Assembly: GCA_029204225.1 (NCBI GenBank)
Contig: CM055103.1
Span: 27,394,293-27,458,292, forward strand
Direction of reading: 5' to 3'
From: Diphasiastrum complanatum
Lineage: Eukaryota; Streptophyta; Lycopodiopsida; Lycopodiales; Lycopodiaceae
DNA: 64,000 nucleotides
The position numbers and the translations under genes are program-made. Shown here one piece after another: positions 11,675 through 31,804 of the stretch (position 1 is its first letter; each line of letters opens with the position of its first letter). The notes under the pieces are model-generated. The model was not told the DNA's origin, did no database searches, and was given only the letters and a program-made list of their open reading frames with translations.

Positions 11675-12933
11675 AAGTAAATCAATTTTTGAAATATTCT
11701 TGTTGTTTTGGTTGAAATTTTTGTCTTTGATATTTAAAGAGGTTGATCTACTCCCTAGGCATGCCTCTTGTTTGATTACCTGGGTCAAAATGTATAATTT
11801 TAGTGGTTTTCAAATTATTGGCAAGTCAAGTCTGAGTAATCCAATACGTCACACCAAGATTTTTTTCTTGCACCTTTATTTCATTTAAAATGTTTTTAGA
11901 CTTTATTTTTGGGATTTTTTGTTTGTGCAACTTTGTTCCTCCCTAAAAAATTGGCTATAAACACTTGTTGAAGTGAACGTTATCTAATGCTATTAGGTAC
12001 ATATATGATATCACTAGATGAATCATGCTTGACATATGCCTGTATTGTTAAGTGATATTAGTACCACAAAGTTAAGAAGTGTAGTGTATAATTAAGCATT
12101 TCAATTGTTAAGTCTTTCTTCAAATGTTTTAGTTATTATTTATTTATGTTTTGTGTTTTACGTGCCCTACTACTGTGGAGTTTTCTCTTGAACTATTATT
12201 GCAAATGATTTTTCAAACTTTTTGAACTTATCATTGAAAAGACCATGCTCAAGCCGATAAGTATGAATAAACAAAATAGAAAACTTATTGTTATTAAAGC
12301 CCATTGAAAGAGAGTTTCATAAATGTAGACACATATGACTCCATATACCGCTCCTTTAAATACATGTAGATTTTTTCAAGAGCGCTTGGGATATGATGTT
12401 GTAGTGACATTTTCCATCACTTCAAACATCTACCAAAATCATGGCTACTTTATTGTCCTAGCTGTAAATTTATAAATGTTTTACCTATTGAGAATGTTGC
12501 TAAAAAGTTCATTTCCCAAACAAAAAAGGCCATAAAAAATCCTCCATTTTTCAATACATAAAAAAAATCCATCATAAAACTTTTTGACATCAAATATCCA
12601 CACTATATATATATATACCTTCTTAAACAAGCTACCTATTGTTATGCACCCAAACAAAATAGAATCTTCCAAATGTGGGTCGCTACCCGCAAGATGACAG
12701 CGGTGGGTGGCCCCTGCCCACGCGTCGCGTGCTTACTTGTGCGGAGCCAGCAAAGTCTTTGATGCTGACAAAGGGTCCCACCAAAAAATGGACAACAAGA
12801 CAAAGAAGCAAAGCACCAAAAGGAGTGTACCAATAATAAGTGCTTGCATAACCCCAATTATGGAAGAAAGCAAGCATCCTAACCCTATATGATAGTTAGG
12901 GTTTTCAAGCTGAAAAAATCATGGTGGTGAAAG
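11675..12933. other. Upstream flank of the protease gene
   Basis: AT-rich, with no coding signal. The last ~270 bases (from about 12660) are less AT-rich and contain CCCACGCGTCGCGTG near 12718, a possible G-box-like palindrome. This is the probable promoter region of the aspartic protease gene. Confidence 0.4.
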
Positions 12934-12943
12934 TATAAAATAG
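12934..12943 (+). promoter_or_regulatory. TATA box candidate of the protease gene
   Basis: TATAAAATAG lies 189 bases upstream of the start codon at 13132. Transcription would start about 30 bases downstream, leaving a 5' leader of roughly 165 bases that contains a GA microsatellite. Confidence 0.5.
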
Positions 12944-13000
12944 TAAAAGGGCTAGAAGACCTAATTAGGGTCTGAAGCATAGACGAAACAAGTAAGTATA

Positions 13001-13028
13001 GAGAGAGGGAGAGAGAGAGAGAGAGAGA
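13001..13028 (+). repeat. GA microsatellite in the 5' leader
   Basis: An almost pure (GA) run with one GG interruption between the TATA candidate and the start codon. GA/CT tracts near transcription starts are common in plant genes; whether it acts here is unknown. Confidence 0.8.
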
Positions 13029-13077
13029 TCTTTGCTTGAGATTAGAGCTAGAGAACTGCCTCCCTGAGAGCTTTTAA

Positions 13078-20875
<7,798 letters not shown>

Positions 20876-22521
20876 GACGAAAATCCTGTAAAATCTGGAC
20901 GGAAGTTCTGTCACATTTTCTGTATTAAGTTAGAAGCAAACCAATTATGCATCTGTAGGTGGTGAACGTAAGCAGAGTCAAAGCCCATTATAGTTTGTAT
21001 AGTCTGTAAAAGTACATTATTGGTGGTGTTGTTGGACTTGTGGACTGAACAAGGAAGTATGGTGCAACCATCTCACATCTATTTTGTTTAGAATATTACG
21101 TTTTCCAAGGTATCATGAAAGGGCTTAGGCAGAAACTGTAAACAAATAGACACATTTTAACACACACATAATAATGTCTGACAAGTGTGGAAGTTCTGAT
21201 ACAAAGAAGAGTTGAGACCTTATGACACAAGTTATTGTAGGATTCTATGCATCATTGTTGCAGTTGTGTTGTTGCATTAATTATCCTTAGAAGGCTAGGC
21301 TTTTTGTAATATTATTCCCTTTTCTCGAGCATGCTCTTCAATTCAAAATGCACAAAGTAGCTGAACTAAGGATGTTTATTTTGGATGGTTGAATGAAATA
21401 AGTTTTCAGGTGGTCCAATAGGCTCTATTGATCCCAATTTTAACAACAACTACAATCGCCATCCCCGGATTAGGTTCTGCAAACAATAACTATGGCTCAC
21501 CAGCAAATAGTAGATTTCATCTAGACTTGCCTTGGGCCATGGAGCTGTCAACAAACACACACTCTAACCCACTGAGACCATCTCTCATGAAATAGGAGGT
21601 AAAGTCATTAATTGATTAGCTTACGATACGGTCCTATCTTGATTTCATTGTATGACTTGCAGGCTTCTGTTGATTGCTATTGATGTCCATTCAATATTCT
21701 TAGTTGGAGATTGCTATTGTTCATGTACATTCTATTGTTCTTATGTGATGCCATATTTGTGACTGTGTTCATAACTTGTTATCAAAGCACTATTCTAAGC
21801 CGTTGGGAGGGTGATGCTACTGAAATTTTTTTGGATTCCTTGGTGAAGGGCATCCAAGAGTATTTCATGTTTTTCTATTTTGACAGATGGAAGATAGGGC
21901 ACCATAAATTATGAAAGGAAGTCTATCGCATTTTCTACCTTTCATTTTTGCTTATTGGAGTTTGATTTTTGCAATTGCATTAAGATGTAAAGCTTTGAGA
22001 AAAATTGGTCGTCATTCAAAAAGTGAAGCATGGATCTTAGGGTGCTAGAGTAAGGCAAGAGTATTGATGAAACTTTTTCAAACAAAAGTTCTTCATTTAA
22101 AGTTATAGTTAAGTTAAACTAGAATAAGCAATGTTGGTTGGCTAAGAAAAATTTATTGTTGCATTTTATATTATCTTATTGATATAGATCCTTTGACTTT
22201 TTTGGTTGCATGTATACTTTTTTTTAATTTTATCCTATGACCACTAACTTTTTGTGAATATATCCAATCTCATAAATAGATATTTTTTCTGTCAGAAAGA
22301 TTTTCTTTTGATGTTATATGAATACCTGTACTCTTTATTGTTTCACAAGTTCATAGCACTTTATAGATCATTAATTGCAAATTCCTATTGCATTCACATT
22401 TTTTTGTCCTTATTTCCAAAATTTGGGATCATCAGTTTTCTTACAATAAATGCTTCTATTTTGTTTTTTGGATATTGATTTGGACTTTTAGAAGTCTATT
22501 TATATAGATATTCACAATTTC
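20876..22521. other. 3' untranslated region and flank of the protease gene; otherwise empty
   Basis: The first ~200 bases after the stop are presumably 3' UTR. I do not see a clean AATAAA, only weak AATAAT-like words near 21170. The remainder is AT-rich with no ORF or repeat boundary that I can support. Confidence 0.5.
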
Positions 22522-24888
22522 TTTTTTTGCAATAGGTTAAGTTACTATTAGATATCCAAAATGTACATAGGAAAAGTTCAGCAGAAGTAGTCAGCCGAGA
22601 AAGACCAGCCCATCAAGGGGAAAAATTTACAGTAAGAAGAAGGATCATACGCACACCACGCAGGGAGGCAGTCAGTCCTGTCTAGACACTTGAGTGTAAA
22701 CAAGTAAACAAGTAGCTATTGAAGCAAATACATGGCAAACTGAAAACATCTAGCAGTCGGAGGAGTAGTGGAGGAGTCGTCAAAAACCATCTGGGGCTTT
22801 TCAAAGATTTCGGTGGCCCCAAGGGGGTCGGAATCGAGCAGTGGAAGGCGCACCCATCGGTTGAGAAACAGAGCAAGGTCGCCCAAAGGTGCGTACTATA
22901 GATAAAAAACAAATGCTCAACAGACCCCTCTTGCAATCGACAAACCGAGCACATGCGATTAGAAAGGAAGCCACTTGGCATAGAGAGGAAGGGAGTTAGT
23001 GATGATACGGTGGGCAAGACAATGGAGGTTGCCAACAGGGATGGAATGGATAGTGGTAAACCTGACATGCCAGACCGTCGGCCCGGTTCCAACAGTTGTT
23101 AAAGAAAGACGGAAGAATGGAAGGGTTAGTGCAGGGGAGGGTCCCACCCGTGTAAAGGTGGAGAGAGGTTAGGGCCAACCCGAAGTTCGATCGTGGCAAG
23201 GGAAGCGCGCTCGAAGAGGGAACGCTCATTGACAGATAGAGGGAGTTGAGACAGAAGGCGGCAAGGGGGTGCACGAAAGAGCTGGCGAAGGGTAGAAAGG
23301 CCCTTAGTGGCTAGGGCTAGGCAGAGGCGAGGGTGCAAGGAAAACCAAGGAGGAGAGTTAAGGGGGAAAAGAGCAGACGTCAGGTGGGAGGGGGGCTGTG
23401 AAAGAGGGAGAAGACGTCTAGAAGGGCAAGGGCCAAGTTCACGAGAATGAATGGCCCTTTTAGACGAAAGGAACCACAGAATCCAAGAAGTCTAGCAAAA
23501 CGGGGGGGGGGGTTTAAGAAGAGAACTCAAATAGCGAGCAACCAGGGATTTATTTTGAGAAGAGAGTCCGGGATGCCCAACCCACCAGCGGTAACAATGG
23601 CGCAAGGGAGAAGAGGGCGCTTCCCCGCCCAACTTAGGAAGCAATGAAATAGGCGGGATATAGCAACAAGAAGGGAACGTGTGGCAATAAAAACAGAAGA
23701 GAAAAAGACGTGGTAAGCAGAGAGGATATGGCAGATGACAAGGACACGGGTAGTGAACGACATATACCCTGACTCCCACGTTGCTAACTTAGCAATAAAG
23801 GAGTCCAAGAACCATGCAAAGCGCTGAGCAGAAGGTGCAAAGCAAAAGGAACTCCTAGAACTCGGGTAACAGTGGCATGGGGAACAATGCGAATACCTAG
23901 AGAGAGGGCCCAAGGAGGGACCTGAGAAGCAATAACATGAAATTCAGATTTGCCAGAGTTGAGTAGGGAGGAGGAACAATTGCAAAACTCCGAAAAAAAT
24001 AGCAAAGAGGGAGCAAACATGAGGTTTAGAGAGCAAGGAAAAAAGGGTAACGTCATCAGCAAAGAGTTGATGAGAGAGTGGGCCCACAGGCGAATGGATG
24101 GGAGAGAGGGCCCACAGGCGAATGGACGGGAGAGATGGAGCGAGAGAGGGTAGCAAGATGAAGGGCATGGGAAAGGGGCTTTGTTTGCAATGGCAAATAT
24201 GAGAGGGGAAAGAGGACAGCCCTGGCGAATGCCACAATGAAGAGAGAAGGGGGTGAAGAGATAGCCATTAAAGAGAAGCCTGGAAGAGGAGGAGAGGTAA
24301 AGAGGGCGAATAAGAGTAGGAAAGACGAGAGGAATGCCAAGAGCCTGGCAACAACGAAAAATGTAGTCCCAGCCAATGCGATCAAAGGCCTTGTCCAGGT
24401 CCAGACGAAGGATCATTGAAGGGGTAGAGGAGTGAGCAAGGGTATCATTCATGGTCCAAATATTGAGAATGGAGGCCATTATACTACGGTCTTTGAGGAA
24501 ACCAAACTGCTCATGGGAAAGGATAGAGGCGAGATGAGACGAGCCAACAGCTTGGCGATAATCTTATAAGAGGTATAAATCATAGTAAGGGGACGAAAGT
24601 CAGACAGGATCTGGGAGCGGGGTTTCTCAGGGATAAGCCTAATCAACCATTCAGAAATAGAACTAGGCAAGGAGCTCGAAGTCGAGGTGTCAAGAACAAT
24701 CGAGAGCAAGCCTGGGCCAAGCTGATGCCAAAACTGTATAAAGAACTCAGGAATAATGCCATCAAGGCCGGGGGTTTGCCCTAAGGGCAAATCTAGAAGG
24801 GCAAAGTGCAACTCAGACAAGAGAATAGGGGCCTCAAGAGAGGAGATTGCCTGGGGAGAACGAGTAGAGCCAGTGACACAAAAGAGAG
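22522..24888 (-). pseudogene. L1-like LINE reverse transcriptase, 3' part, broken
   Basis: Reading leftwards: the RT N-terminal region (TPGLDGIIPEFF, then SDFRPLTMIYTSYKIIAKLL, near 24.8-24.5 kb), LRLDLDKAFDRIGW, GIRQGCPLSPLIFAIA, the FADDVTLFS catalytic box in a shifted frame (near 24.06 kb), and a C-terminal zf-RVT-like knuckle CSVCRLQEGSVEHLF (near 22.9 kb). The 3' end is marked by a short A7 run, the complement of 22522-22528. Endonuclease and ORF1 are absent; the left-reading 5' end stops where the next non-LTR element ends (about 24888). Several frames are needed, so it is inactive. The sequence is clearly richer in G and C than the flanks. Confidence 0.85.
24080..24135. repeat. 28-bp tandem duplication inside the LINE RT
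   Basis: GGGCCCACAGGCGAATGGA occurs at 24080 and again at 24108 with the same following bases. As 28 is not a multiple of 3, the duplication shifts the reading frame just before the FADD box and accounts for the frame change there. Confidence 0.8.
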
Positions 24889-27800
24889 AACTTCTTGTTT
24901 TTATTAATAAAAGATGGGAAAACCCATCAGAGTACAATGGAATGCATGTAAAAAGCGTAAAGGCCATAAGGCGAATTGAGATACTATACAAGTATAACAA
25001 AGCAACAATCTCGCAGAGTATCTACAAAAAGCCTACTGCTTGGTGTAAGTCGCTAGTTAAGACAGTTGGAAGTTTAGGTAGTGCAGGAAGCTGTGAAGCA
25101 GCCGTTCCTACAACTACGGCACGTCGAAGTATTGCAAGTGCCTGAGTGCGTTGTAAAGTCATCGAAACTCGTTGACGATAATAAGCCGTAATGATAGATA
25201 AAGGTGAGGCACCACGACCTTGGAGTTTCGCTGCAAAACCTGCACAGGATGATAGAAAATCATCGAATTTCTTATGCAGGCACCCATATGTTTCCAAAGC
25301 AAAAGGGATAAAGCCTTCTCCAGGAGTGCGATGTGAATAATCTCGCTCTTTATCTAGAGCTACATGAGAAGCAGCGGCACCTTGAGTAGTTGAAGCACGA
25401 CGAAGGAGGTCAGGCCGCGAAGGATCAGCAACAACAACATCCCCAAGCGTGCGAATCCCCTCGCGCGAAAGAACAAGATCAACTCGACGCCGAGGCGACT
25501 GTGAATTAGACACATGCAAGATGTGGGTCTGCTCCCGAACAACATGAAAGCCGCACTCATGAGCAATAGATGCCAATACGTCACGAATGGAATCATGAGT
25601 CGCAGTACGCTCTCCGCCAGAAGGGCAACGCATGAGATGAGTGCCAATAGGATCAACAAGGTGACCACAGGAACATTTTGTCAAACCTGCTAGCACTGGA
25701 TGAGGGAAACCCAACCTAACCCGAAGAGCGGTGAAAAACAACTATGAAGAAAGGCGCAAGTGTGGAACAACAGGGCGCGCAACAAGCCAAGCACCAACAC
25801 CCAGGCCTGCACAAGACAAAAGGCGAGCCTGAGTCTCATCGGAAGGTGAATCAATGAGAAGCTGAGTGAAAGCATGAGAGTGGAAGCGCTCCAAAAGATA
25901 CTTCTGAAAATGAGCACGCTGATGGCTAAGCAAAGACTCAAAGGGAGGCAAAGAAGCTCGCACAGGTGGAGGAATGAGATCCTTGGCCGCACGAAGATGT
26001 TGTTGGAAAGGAAGAATGCCTATTTCCACATGAGCTACAGAATGGGCTTGTTGTCCTGCTGAAACCGAGAGATAAGTGCAGAGGCAACAAGGGCCCAACT
26101 TCCCATAAAAGCAGTTGGAGCAATAGAAGCTGTGCAAGAAAGACCAACGCCTCCGGACGAAGCGGGAAGAGAGACTTGTCGCTTAACGAACTGACCATTG
26201 GGAATACGAAAGGATTCTGAACCCATCAAGCGACCCAGAATATCTGATAAAGTATTATCGAAATCCTGTAGCAAAGCCAAAACATCAGGAGAGGGAGGAA
26301 CACACCGTAGAATATAACTTGGCCCTTGTGCGAAGCATTGAGTGAGAATCCCTAGAGCAACTTGAGCATTGCCAAGCTTTGGTAGCAGATCAGTGTGACG
26401 AAGATGTGCGTCCAAAGTGTCCCGCAAAGAGGAAGCCACAAAATTTGAGAAACCTATAGGAATACCAAGCACTCTAATCCCATCAACCTGAGTATTGAAA
26501 CTTGTAGGTAAAGGGAGCTCAGGAAGGAAGCCCTGAGGACACCAAGCAACGCACTTAGAGGGATTGACAGTGAGGCCCAAAGCCGAAAGTTGCTGAGAGA
26601 ATGTAGGAAAGCCGGAAAGACGTCATTAGCAGGTCCCACAATATGCGTGTCATCAGCAATAGAGGGAAACAAACAAGAAGGAAAAGCAGCAGAAGAAGCA
26701 CACAATGCCCGAAAGTGCGCCAAAGCAAAAAGAACACCACCCAAGGGATCACCTTGTCTGATACCATCAGCAGACGAGATAACCGAAACATCACCTAAGC
26801 GAGAAGCATGACTGAAATATAGAGACACATCCATGGAATAAAAAGAGCGAATAAACGGGATGAGCTGAGCGAGAGGACCGTGAGCCACACGAAGTTCTTC
26901 GAAAATGGCCCCTCGGGAAACAAAATTGAAAGCATTTTTAACATCCACCTGAAGGACAACCCAATCTGGATGAAGATCCAAGGTAGCACGCAAAGCATGT
27001 ATGACTGTCTCGCAACCGCTAGGAGTAGCACAACCAAACTGATGAGGAAATAGGTGGTCATGAAAATTGTCACGAAGTTGAAAACCAAGAGCCCTAGAAA
27101 CCAATCTGTATAAAACCTCTCCAACAGCAATGGGATGCACTCCACCGCCAGGCTTATCCAAGGCTATCAAACGAGCAACACCAAGAATACGAGCAATAGA
27201 AAGAGGAATACGGCCACATGCTATGGAAGAGCAAACTTGAAAGAGCAAACCAAACCCACTAGCAGAGTCATCAGGAGAAAAACAGTCACGAAGATGCTCG
27301 AAAACCATACCAGAAGGACCCCCAGTTGACAAATGAGGGCTGCGTAGAAAAGCATTAAGAAAATGAAGTTCTGAGAGCTGCAAATCGGAATCAGGTTCAA
27401 AGTCCTCAACAAAAGAAGGAAGGGAGTCATTTTCCGGTGGGTGAAGAAGCTCCAAAGCCTGAAGGGTGGCAGCAGAAGGAGTAGCTGGACTTGTAGGAGC
27501 TAGAGCACGAGTTGCACGAGAATACTCACCCACTTGCCCAAGTAAAACACAGCGACGCAACCGACGATGAACAGGGGGTATAGAAACACCATCCGAAGTC
27601 GAATCCCGTTGAGCAGCAAGCGCATGACAGCTAAGGAAATGCTCTTCTTGCAGATTTTCCCAATCTCCTGACATAAAGCGACGAATCCTGTTGCGAGTTT
27701 CCCTATGACCAGCATCACCACCCCGAGGAGGCAGAGGCAAACACCAGAGAGGAAAAAGCAAAAAGGCATACCAAGCTGCAATATCAGAAGGGTTGGAAGC

Positions 27801-28403
27801 CAGACGAGACAAAGGTAAGGACAAAGCTCTCTGGACGTCTAAGCGCAAGGCAAAGGGAATGTGTGCATAAAGACGAGGACGAGGAAAACCCAAGTGAAAA
27901 GCGGTCAAAATATCAAGGGAGCGAATCCAGGTCCAAGCCGAGTCAGGTGGCGAAGTGGAAGCAGGATGAGGTGCAAGGTCGACATTGGTTAATGCGAGTT
28001 GTTGACGAAAAGCAGAGCAAGCGTTATGATGGCGAGAAAGACCGACACCTTGCACATAAAGGCAACCACAGCCTGCACATGGAACACGGGGGCGAGAAGA
28101 GGAAGAAGGAGAAAGCTGAGAAACAGAAAGAGAGGAAGAAAGCTGATGGCGAAGATGGGACGGACAGTATGGCACCACCTGGCCAGAGGAGACAAGCAAG
28201 GAATCCGCAACATCACGGTGGGCTTCACGGCGCACGCAAGAAGGGGAAGCACTAGAAGGATGCTCTGAAGGGGAAGCAGGTCTCTTTTCTCCACGTCGAA
28301 CAAGAGGATTGAAATCCGGGAGTTGCAAAGAATGAGAAGATTCTTGAGGAACCATATTGACAGGTAAAGATCCAGCCGCTGCCTCCAAAGATTCCAAAAA
28401 TTA
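24889..28403 (-). pseudogene. Non-LTR retrotransposon with C-terminal restriction-like endonuclease (R2/NeSL-like layout)
   Basis: One long protein in at least three pieces (28397-26454, 26580-26035, 26137-25022). An N-terminal zinc finger reads CAGCGCLYVQGVGLSRHHNAC (near 28.05 kb, C2H2-like, H-x4-C end). RT motifs are VLQVDVKNAFN, ADGIRQGDPLGGVLFALA and the catalytic IADDTHIVG (near 26.66 kb), followed by GLTVNPSKC and RVLGIPIG. The C-terminal part has a knuckle CSCGHLVDP..GTHLMRC, then RRRVDLVL and GDVVVADP, the order of zinc knuckle and PD-(D/E)xK acids in restriction-like endonuclease elements. Breaks: 1-nt frameshifts near 26585 and 26.1 kb and an in-frame TAG at 25742-25744. The first in-frame ATG is about codon 15. 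No apurinic endonuclease domain is seen. Confidence 0.8.
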
Positions 28404-29232
28404 GTGTGAAGCCTCTTTGTTGGCCAACAAGACCCTGCTACGAATCCTGCAGACTTTGCTTTTCAGTAGAATGAGTTTTCAAAGACTAATGCCAGTGACT
28501 GGCTGCCCTACAATGTGTCCTGACCCGTTTATAACTCTAACTGTATGCTTGCTTATCCAAACCTGAAGAAATCTAGCTGCGATAGGTCGCCCTACTATCG
28601 GAAATCAGCTCCTTGATCACCACAATTGCCGCAAAGCCTTCAACTCTTTCTACTCCAGATTATAGCTTTCCATTCTTTCTTGCAAAGCGGGAAGACCCCA
28701 AATTACTACATTCTAACCTATATCCTTCACGCACCCATTGGAGGATCGCGCTGCCTCCTGCTCCTTTCTGGATTGCAACCCACGGGCGTCTGACAACAAC
28801 TGGAAATTCAACAGGATGGCCGATTTTACTGTTGAAAGAGCGATTCGAGCATCTGTTTCATCGTAGTAGTGTCCAAGAGCCAGTCTTGCATATCGTGATC
28901 GATCAATTTATGAACTGGATGCTGTCTGCCTTCGTGATGACTAAAGCGCCAGTAGTAATTGTACTAATGCATAGGCAACTCTTTTGCATGATCCGTCCAT
29001 AGAAGAGATACAAACTGCAAGGCTGCCACATAAAAACACTTATATCTTCGGATTTCGACCGACTGCGCACAATCGCGTCGGTCAAAATTTAGGCAAGACA
29101 ATTTCGACCATTTCCGCTTTTTACATGAACTTGATCCGATGGCTGGATCATTCGCTATGCTCTTCGAAAGTCTGCACAACCCTGAAAATTGCGAAAGTTC
29201 GGAGGTGGACTTGGCTGTGAGAAGATCACAAT
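28404..29232. other. No gene recognised; possible 5' region of the adjacent non-LTR element
   Basis: Base composition is more balanced than in neighbouring AT-rich DNA, and a 90-codon minus ORF lies at 28964-29236. No motif is recognisable on either strand. Its position directly 5' of the minus-strand RT ORF would suit a 5' UTR, but nothing proves it. Confidence 0.35.
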
Positions 29233-30178
29233 TCACAAGACACGTAGATTATGCTCCTGTCTGATCACACAACTGGCACGCTGATTCTGCTTTATGCTCT
29301 TGCTTGACTCAAGAGCATACATTTGATGAAATAACCATTTGCTTTCTAATTGATTTAAAATCAATTTCAACCTTTTAAGAACATCATCTATGTTCTCAAG
29401 AGAGACTATGTACTCAACTAGTATGTCTTTACTCCAATTTTGAGATGCAATGATCTCACTAAAGCAAATTGATTCATCAAATGACATATGAGAAGTAACT
29501 ATGAGATGTATACCACATGAGATATGCTCTTCTTTCCCTTGAAATGTGAGCCATATGGGCTCAACCATGTTTCTTGAGTTTCTTTTTGGAATCACAACTT
29601 GATAAGGTCTCTCCTCCTCAATCCTTGGCACACTTGAACCTTGAGAAGGAATCTCCTCCTCAATCCTTGGCACACTTGAACCTTGAGATGATTCTTTAAG
29701 ATCCTCTTCATGGTGCTCATTTTTGATGGAAATCCATGCCCATACAATATGCACTTCCTATGATTATCAAGATTACTTATGCTAGAAACATAAGTCCAAA
29801 AATCACCACAACTTGGCATGATTTTTTTAATATTGAAATCAAAAGGTATTTCCATCTCAATAAGGCTAACTACTTGCTTATGGATATAAGTGTCCACTTT
29901 GGATGCTTCACGTATTCTCATAAGAAGTTTACAACTTGCCTTTAAGATTGAAAACTTACATCTTTATTAATGAACACATCATTCATGATCTTATTGAAAC
30001 CAAAAGAATCTACATTATGAAGACATTTCCATTTTCTTGACTTCATTTTCAATGTAAGTTTACAAGAAAAACATGCTTTTCTATACTTTAAGGCACCACA
30101 CTCAACTAGTATTGCCTTAATCCACCTTTGAGATACAAAAATCTCTTCAAAGCAAAATGGTTCTTCATAAGTTGACAT
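29233..30178 (-). pseudogene. Unrecognised minus-strand ORFs with a duplicated domain
   Basis: Two minus ORFs (30178-29942 and 29754-29233) share a pattern. The first has PFCFEEIFVSQRWIKAILVE and the second SICFSEIIASQNWSKDILVE, each followed by a K-rich segment and a Leu-Trp/Cys-Leu-H stretch. The second also contains a duplicated QGSSVPRIEEE (36-bp DNA repeat at 29609-29690). Stops and frame changes separate the pieces. They resemble decayed tandem units of one coding repeat, possibly from a retroelement polyprotein. I do not recognise the family. Confidence 0.4.
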
Positions 30179-30949
30179 GATAGCATAAATGAAACTATTT
30201 TCATTTTATGATTGCTCCTCCTTATTCTTGATTGATTTCCCAAAGCAAGGGGGCCGAGGTGAAGGATGGAGCTTCAAGTTCGAAATGCACATACAAGGAT
30301 AGATCCAAGGGTGTTTCCTTTGTGGGAATGAGACTTGGAGTCTCACAAGGACTTGCAAGATTTGTCTTCAAGAGTCCATCACAACACATGTCAAACCTTT
30401 TGAAATTTCTTATTTGGAAGTGCATTGTTTGGTTCAAGATGCAAAGATAGATGTCACTTTCATGAAAGTAACTTGGATTTATTTCATGTCCTTGGAAAGT
30501 ATTTTGCTTGGAACTTTAGATAAGTTCAAGCTTATTGTTTACAAAATATTTGGGCACGACGGTAACACGCTTACCATACACAACCAAGAGACACTAATCC
30601 TAAAAAAACTATGACAAATAATCCTTTGCAACACCTTGCAAGGCCTGCATGGCCGTGACAACAAATTGAACGTGGAGACCTAGGGAAACTGTGACATTCC
30701 TCACAGATCAACTGAAAGAAAATTTTGGAATCAACAACTCTGTTGACCTTTGAAGCTTCCTAATCTCCCTCAGCCAGACCTGCTTTCAGCCATGTGTACA
30801 ACCACTCCTTGGAGGCACACGAGATGTGGAAGGCTGTACAGCCGCACTTTGATGGGCAATAGACTTGACACGTGCCATCATAGTTAGAACAAAAAAAAAT
30901 AGAAAACAATTAAAAAAGATACAGTATCACTTTTGAGCGCCCAACGAGT
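30179..30949. other. Intergenic, nothing supported
   Basis: Short ORFs on both strands only. The part 30230-30450 has a 72-codon + ORF without motif. The part after 30620 may already be the end of the LTR that follows. Confidence 0.4.
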
Positions 30950-30974
30950 ACATCTCTAGAAATTTGATTAGGTC

Positions 30975-31165
30975 TGCACTTGAAAGCGATATCAAGGAGG
31001 CAATATTGGACTCGAGCACAAATGCAAAAGAAAAAAAAAACTAACGTAAAGAGTGTGCTCAAGAGCGATATCGAGATGGCGGATATCGGACTCGAGCGCG
31101 GTATGACTAAGTAATGCTTGAGTATAGAGGAGACGCACTTGAAAGTGATATCCAGATGAAAAAAA
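30975..31165. repeat. Recurrent GCGATATC / GGACTCGAGC units in the LTR R-U5 part
   Basis: AAAGCGATATCAAGGAGGC with ATTGGACTCGAGCAC, then AGAGCGATATCGAGATGGC with ATCGGACTCGAGCGC, then a third partial AAAGTGATATCCAGATG. Copies are spaced about 90 bases and lie just downstream (element orientation) of the TATA candidate. Confidence 0.65.
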
Positions 31166-31804
31166 GTTTTTTTGTGAGAAAAAATGAGCTCTCCTGGTCG
31201 ATATTTATAATATTAAAAAATCGCACATGTGGAATGTCGACACACTGCCACATGGCATCATTTTAGACGTCCGCATGTCCATTCGTCCAGTTAATAAATT
31301 TGCAATGAATGTCCCACGTGATGTTTGCCACGTGTCGATCGCTGAGTGGGGCACGTTATCCTAAAAAGATATTCTCGACAGGTTGCACGAATGAAATTTG
31401 GACACGTATCATTCATGTGAACTAGAAGGGAAGGTCACCTAAAATTTTAAAGTTCCAATTAAAAATTGGTTTTTAAAAAACAAGTTAACAAAATATTCAT
31501 AAACATATCGAAAGGAAATACAAAGCCTATCAATGAAGTAACTCTTAAATTGACTTCATTCAACCATAAAGCATTCAATCATAAGACATGATGAGGGATC
31601 AAGATGGGGACCTTCCCCCTCCCCGAAGGTTTTTCTATATATTATGGAAGACCAATTGGTCCTCGAGCAATTACATATACAGAGGATAGAATGGTTTAAT
31701 GGTTTCTTGAAGTCTTTACATCATTTGGATTGCAAAAAGATTAGATCCTATAGAATCCAAAATCTTAAAAGAGATTTGAACTTGTTTCCAAGTACATGCA
31801 AAAG

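Noticed and set aside
27863-28255. Lys/Glu/Arg-rich + strand ORF
   Set aside because: It is the antisense shadow of the Ser/Pro-rich N-terminal part of the RT protein.
28613-29002. 129-codon + strand ORF
   Set aside because: No motif, codon use looks random, and it lies opposite the possible 5' region of the minus-strand element.
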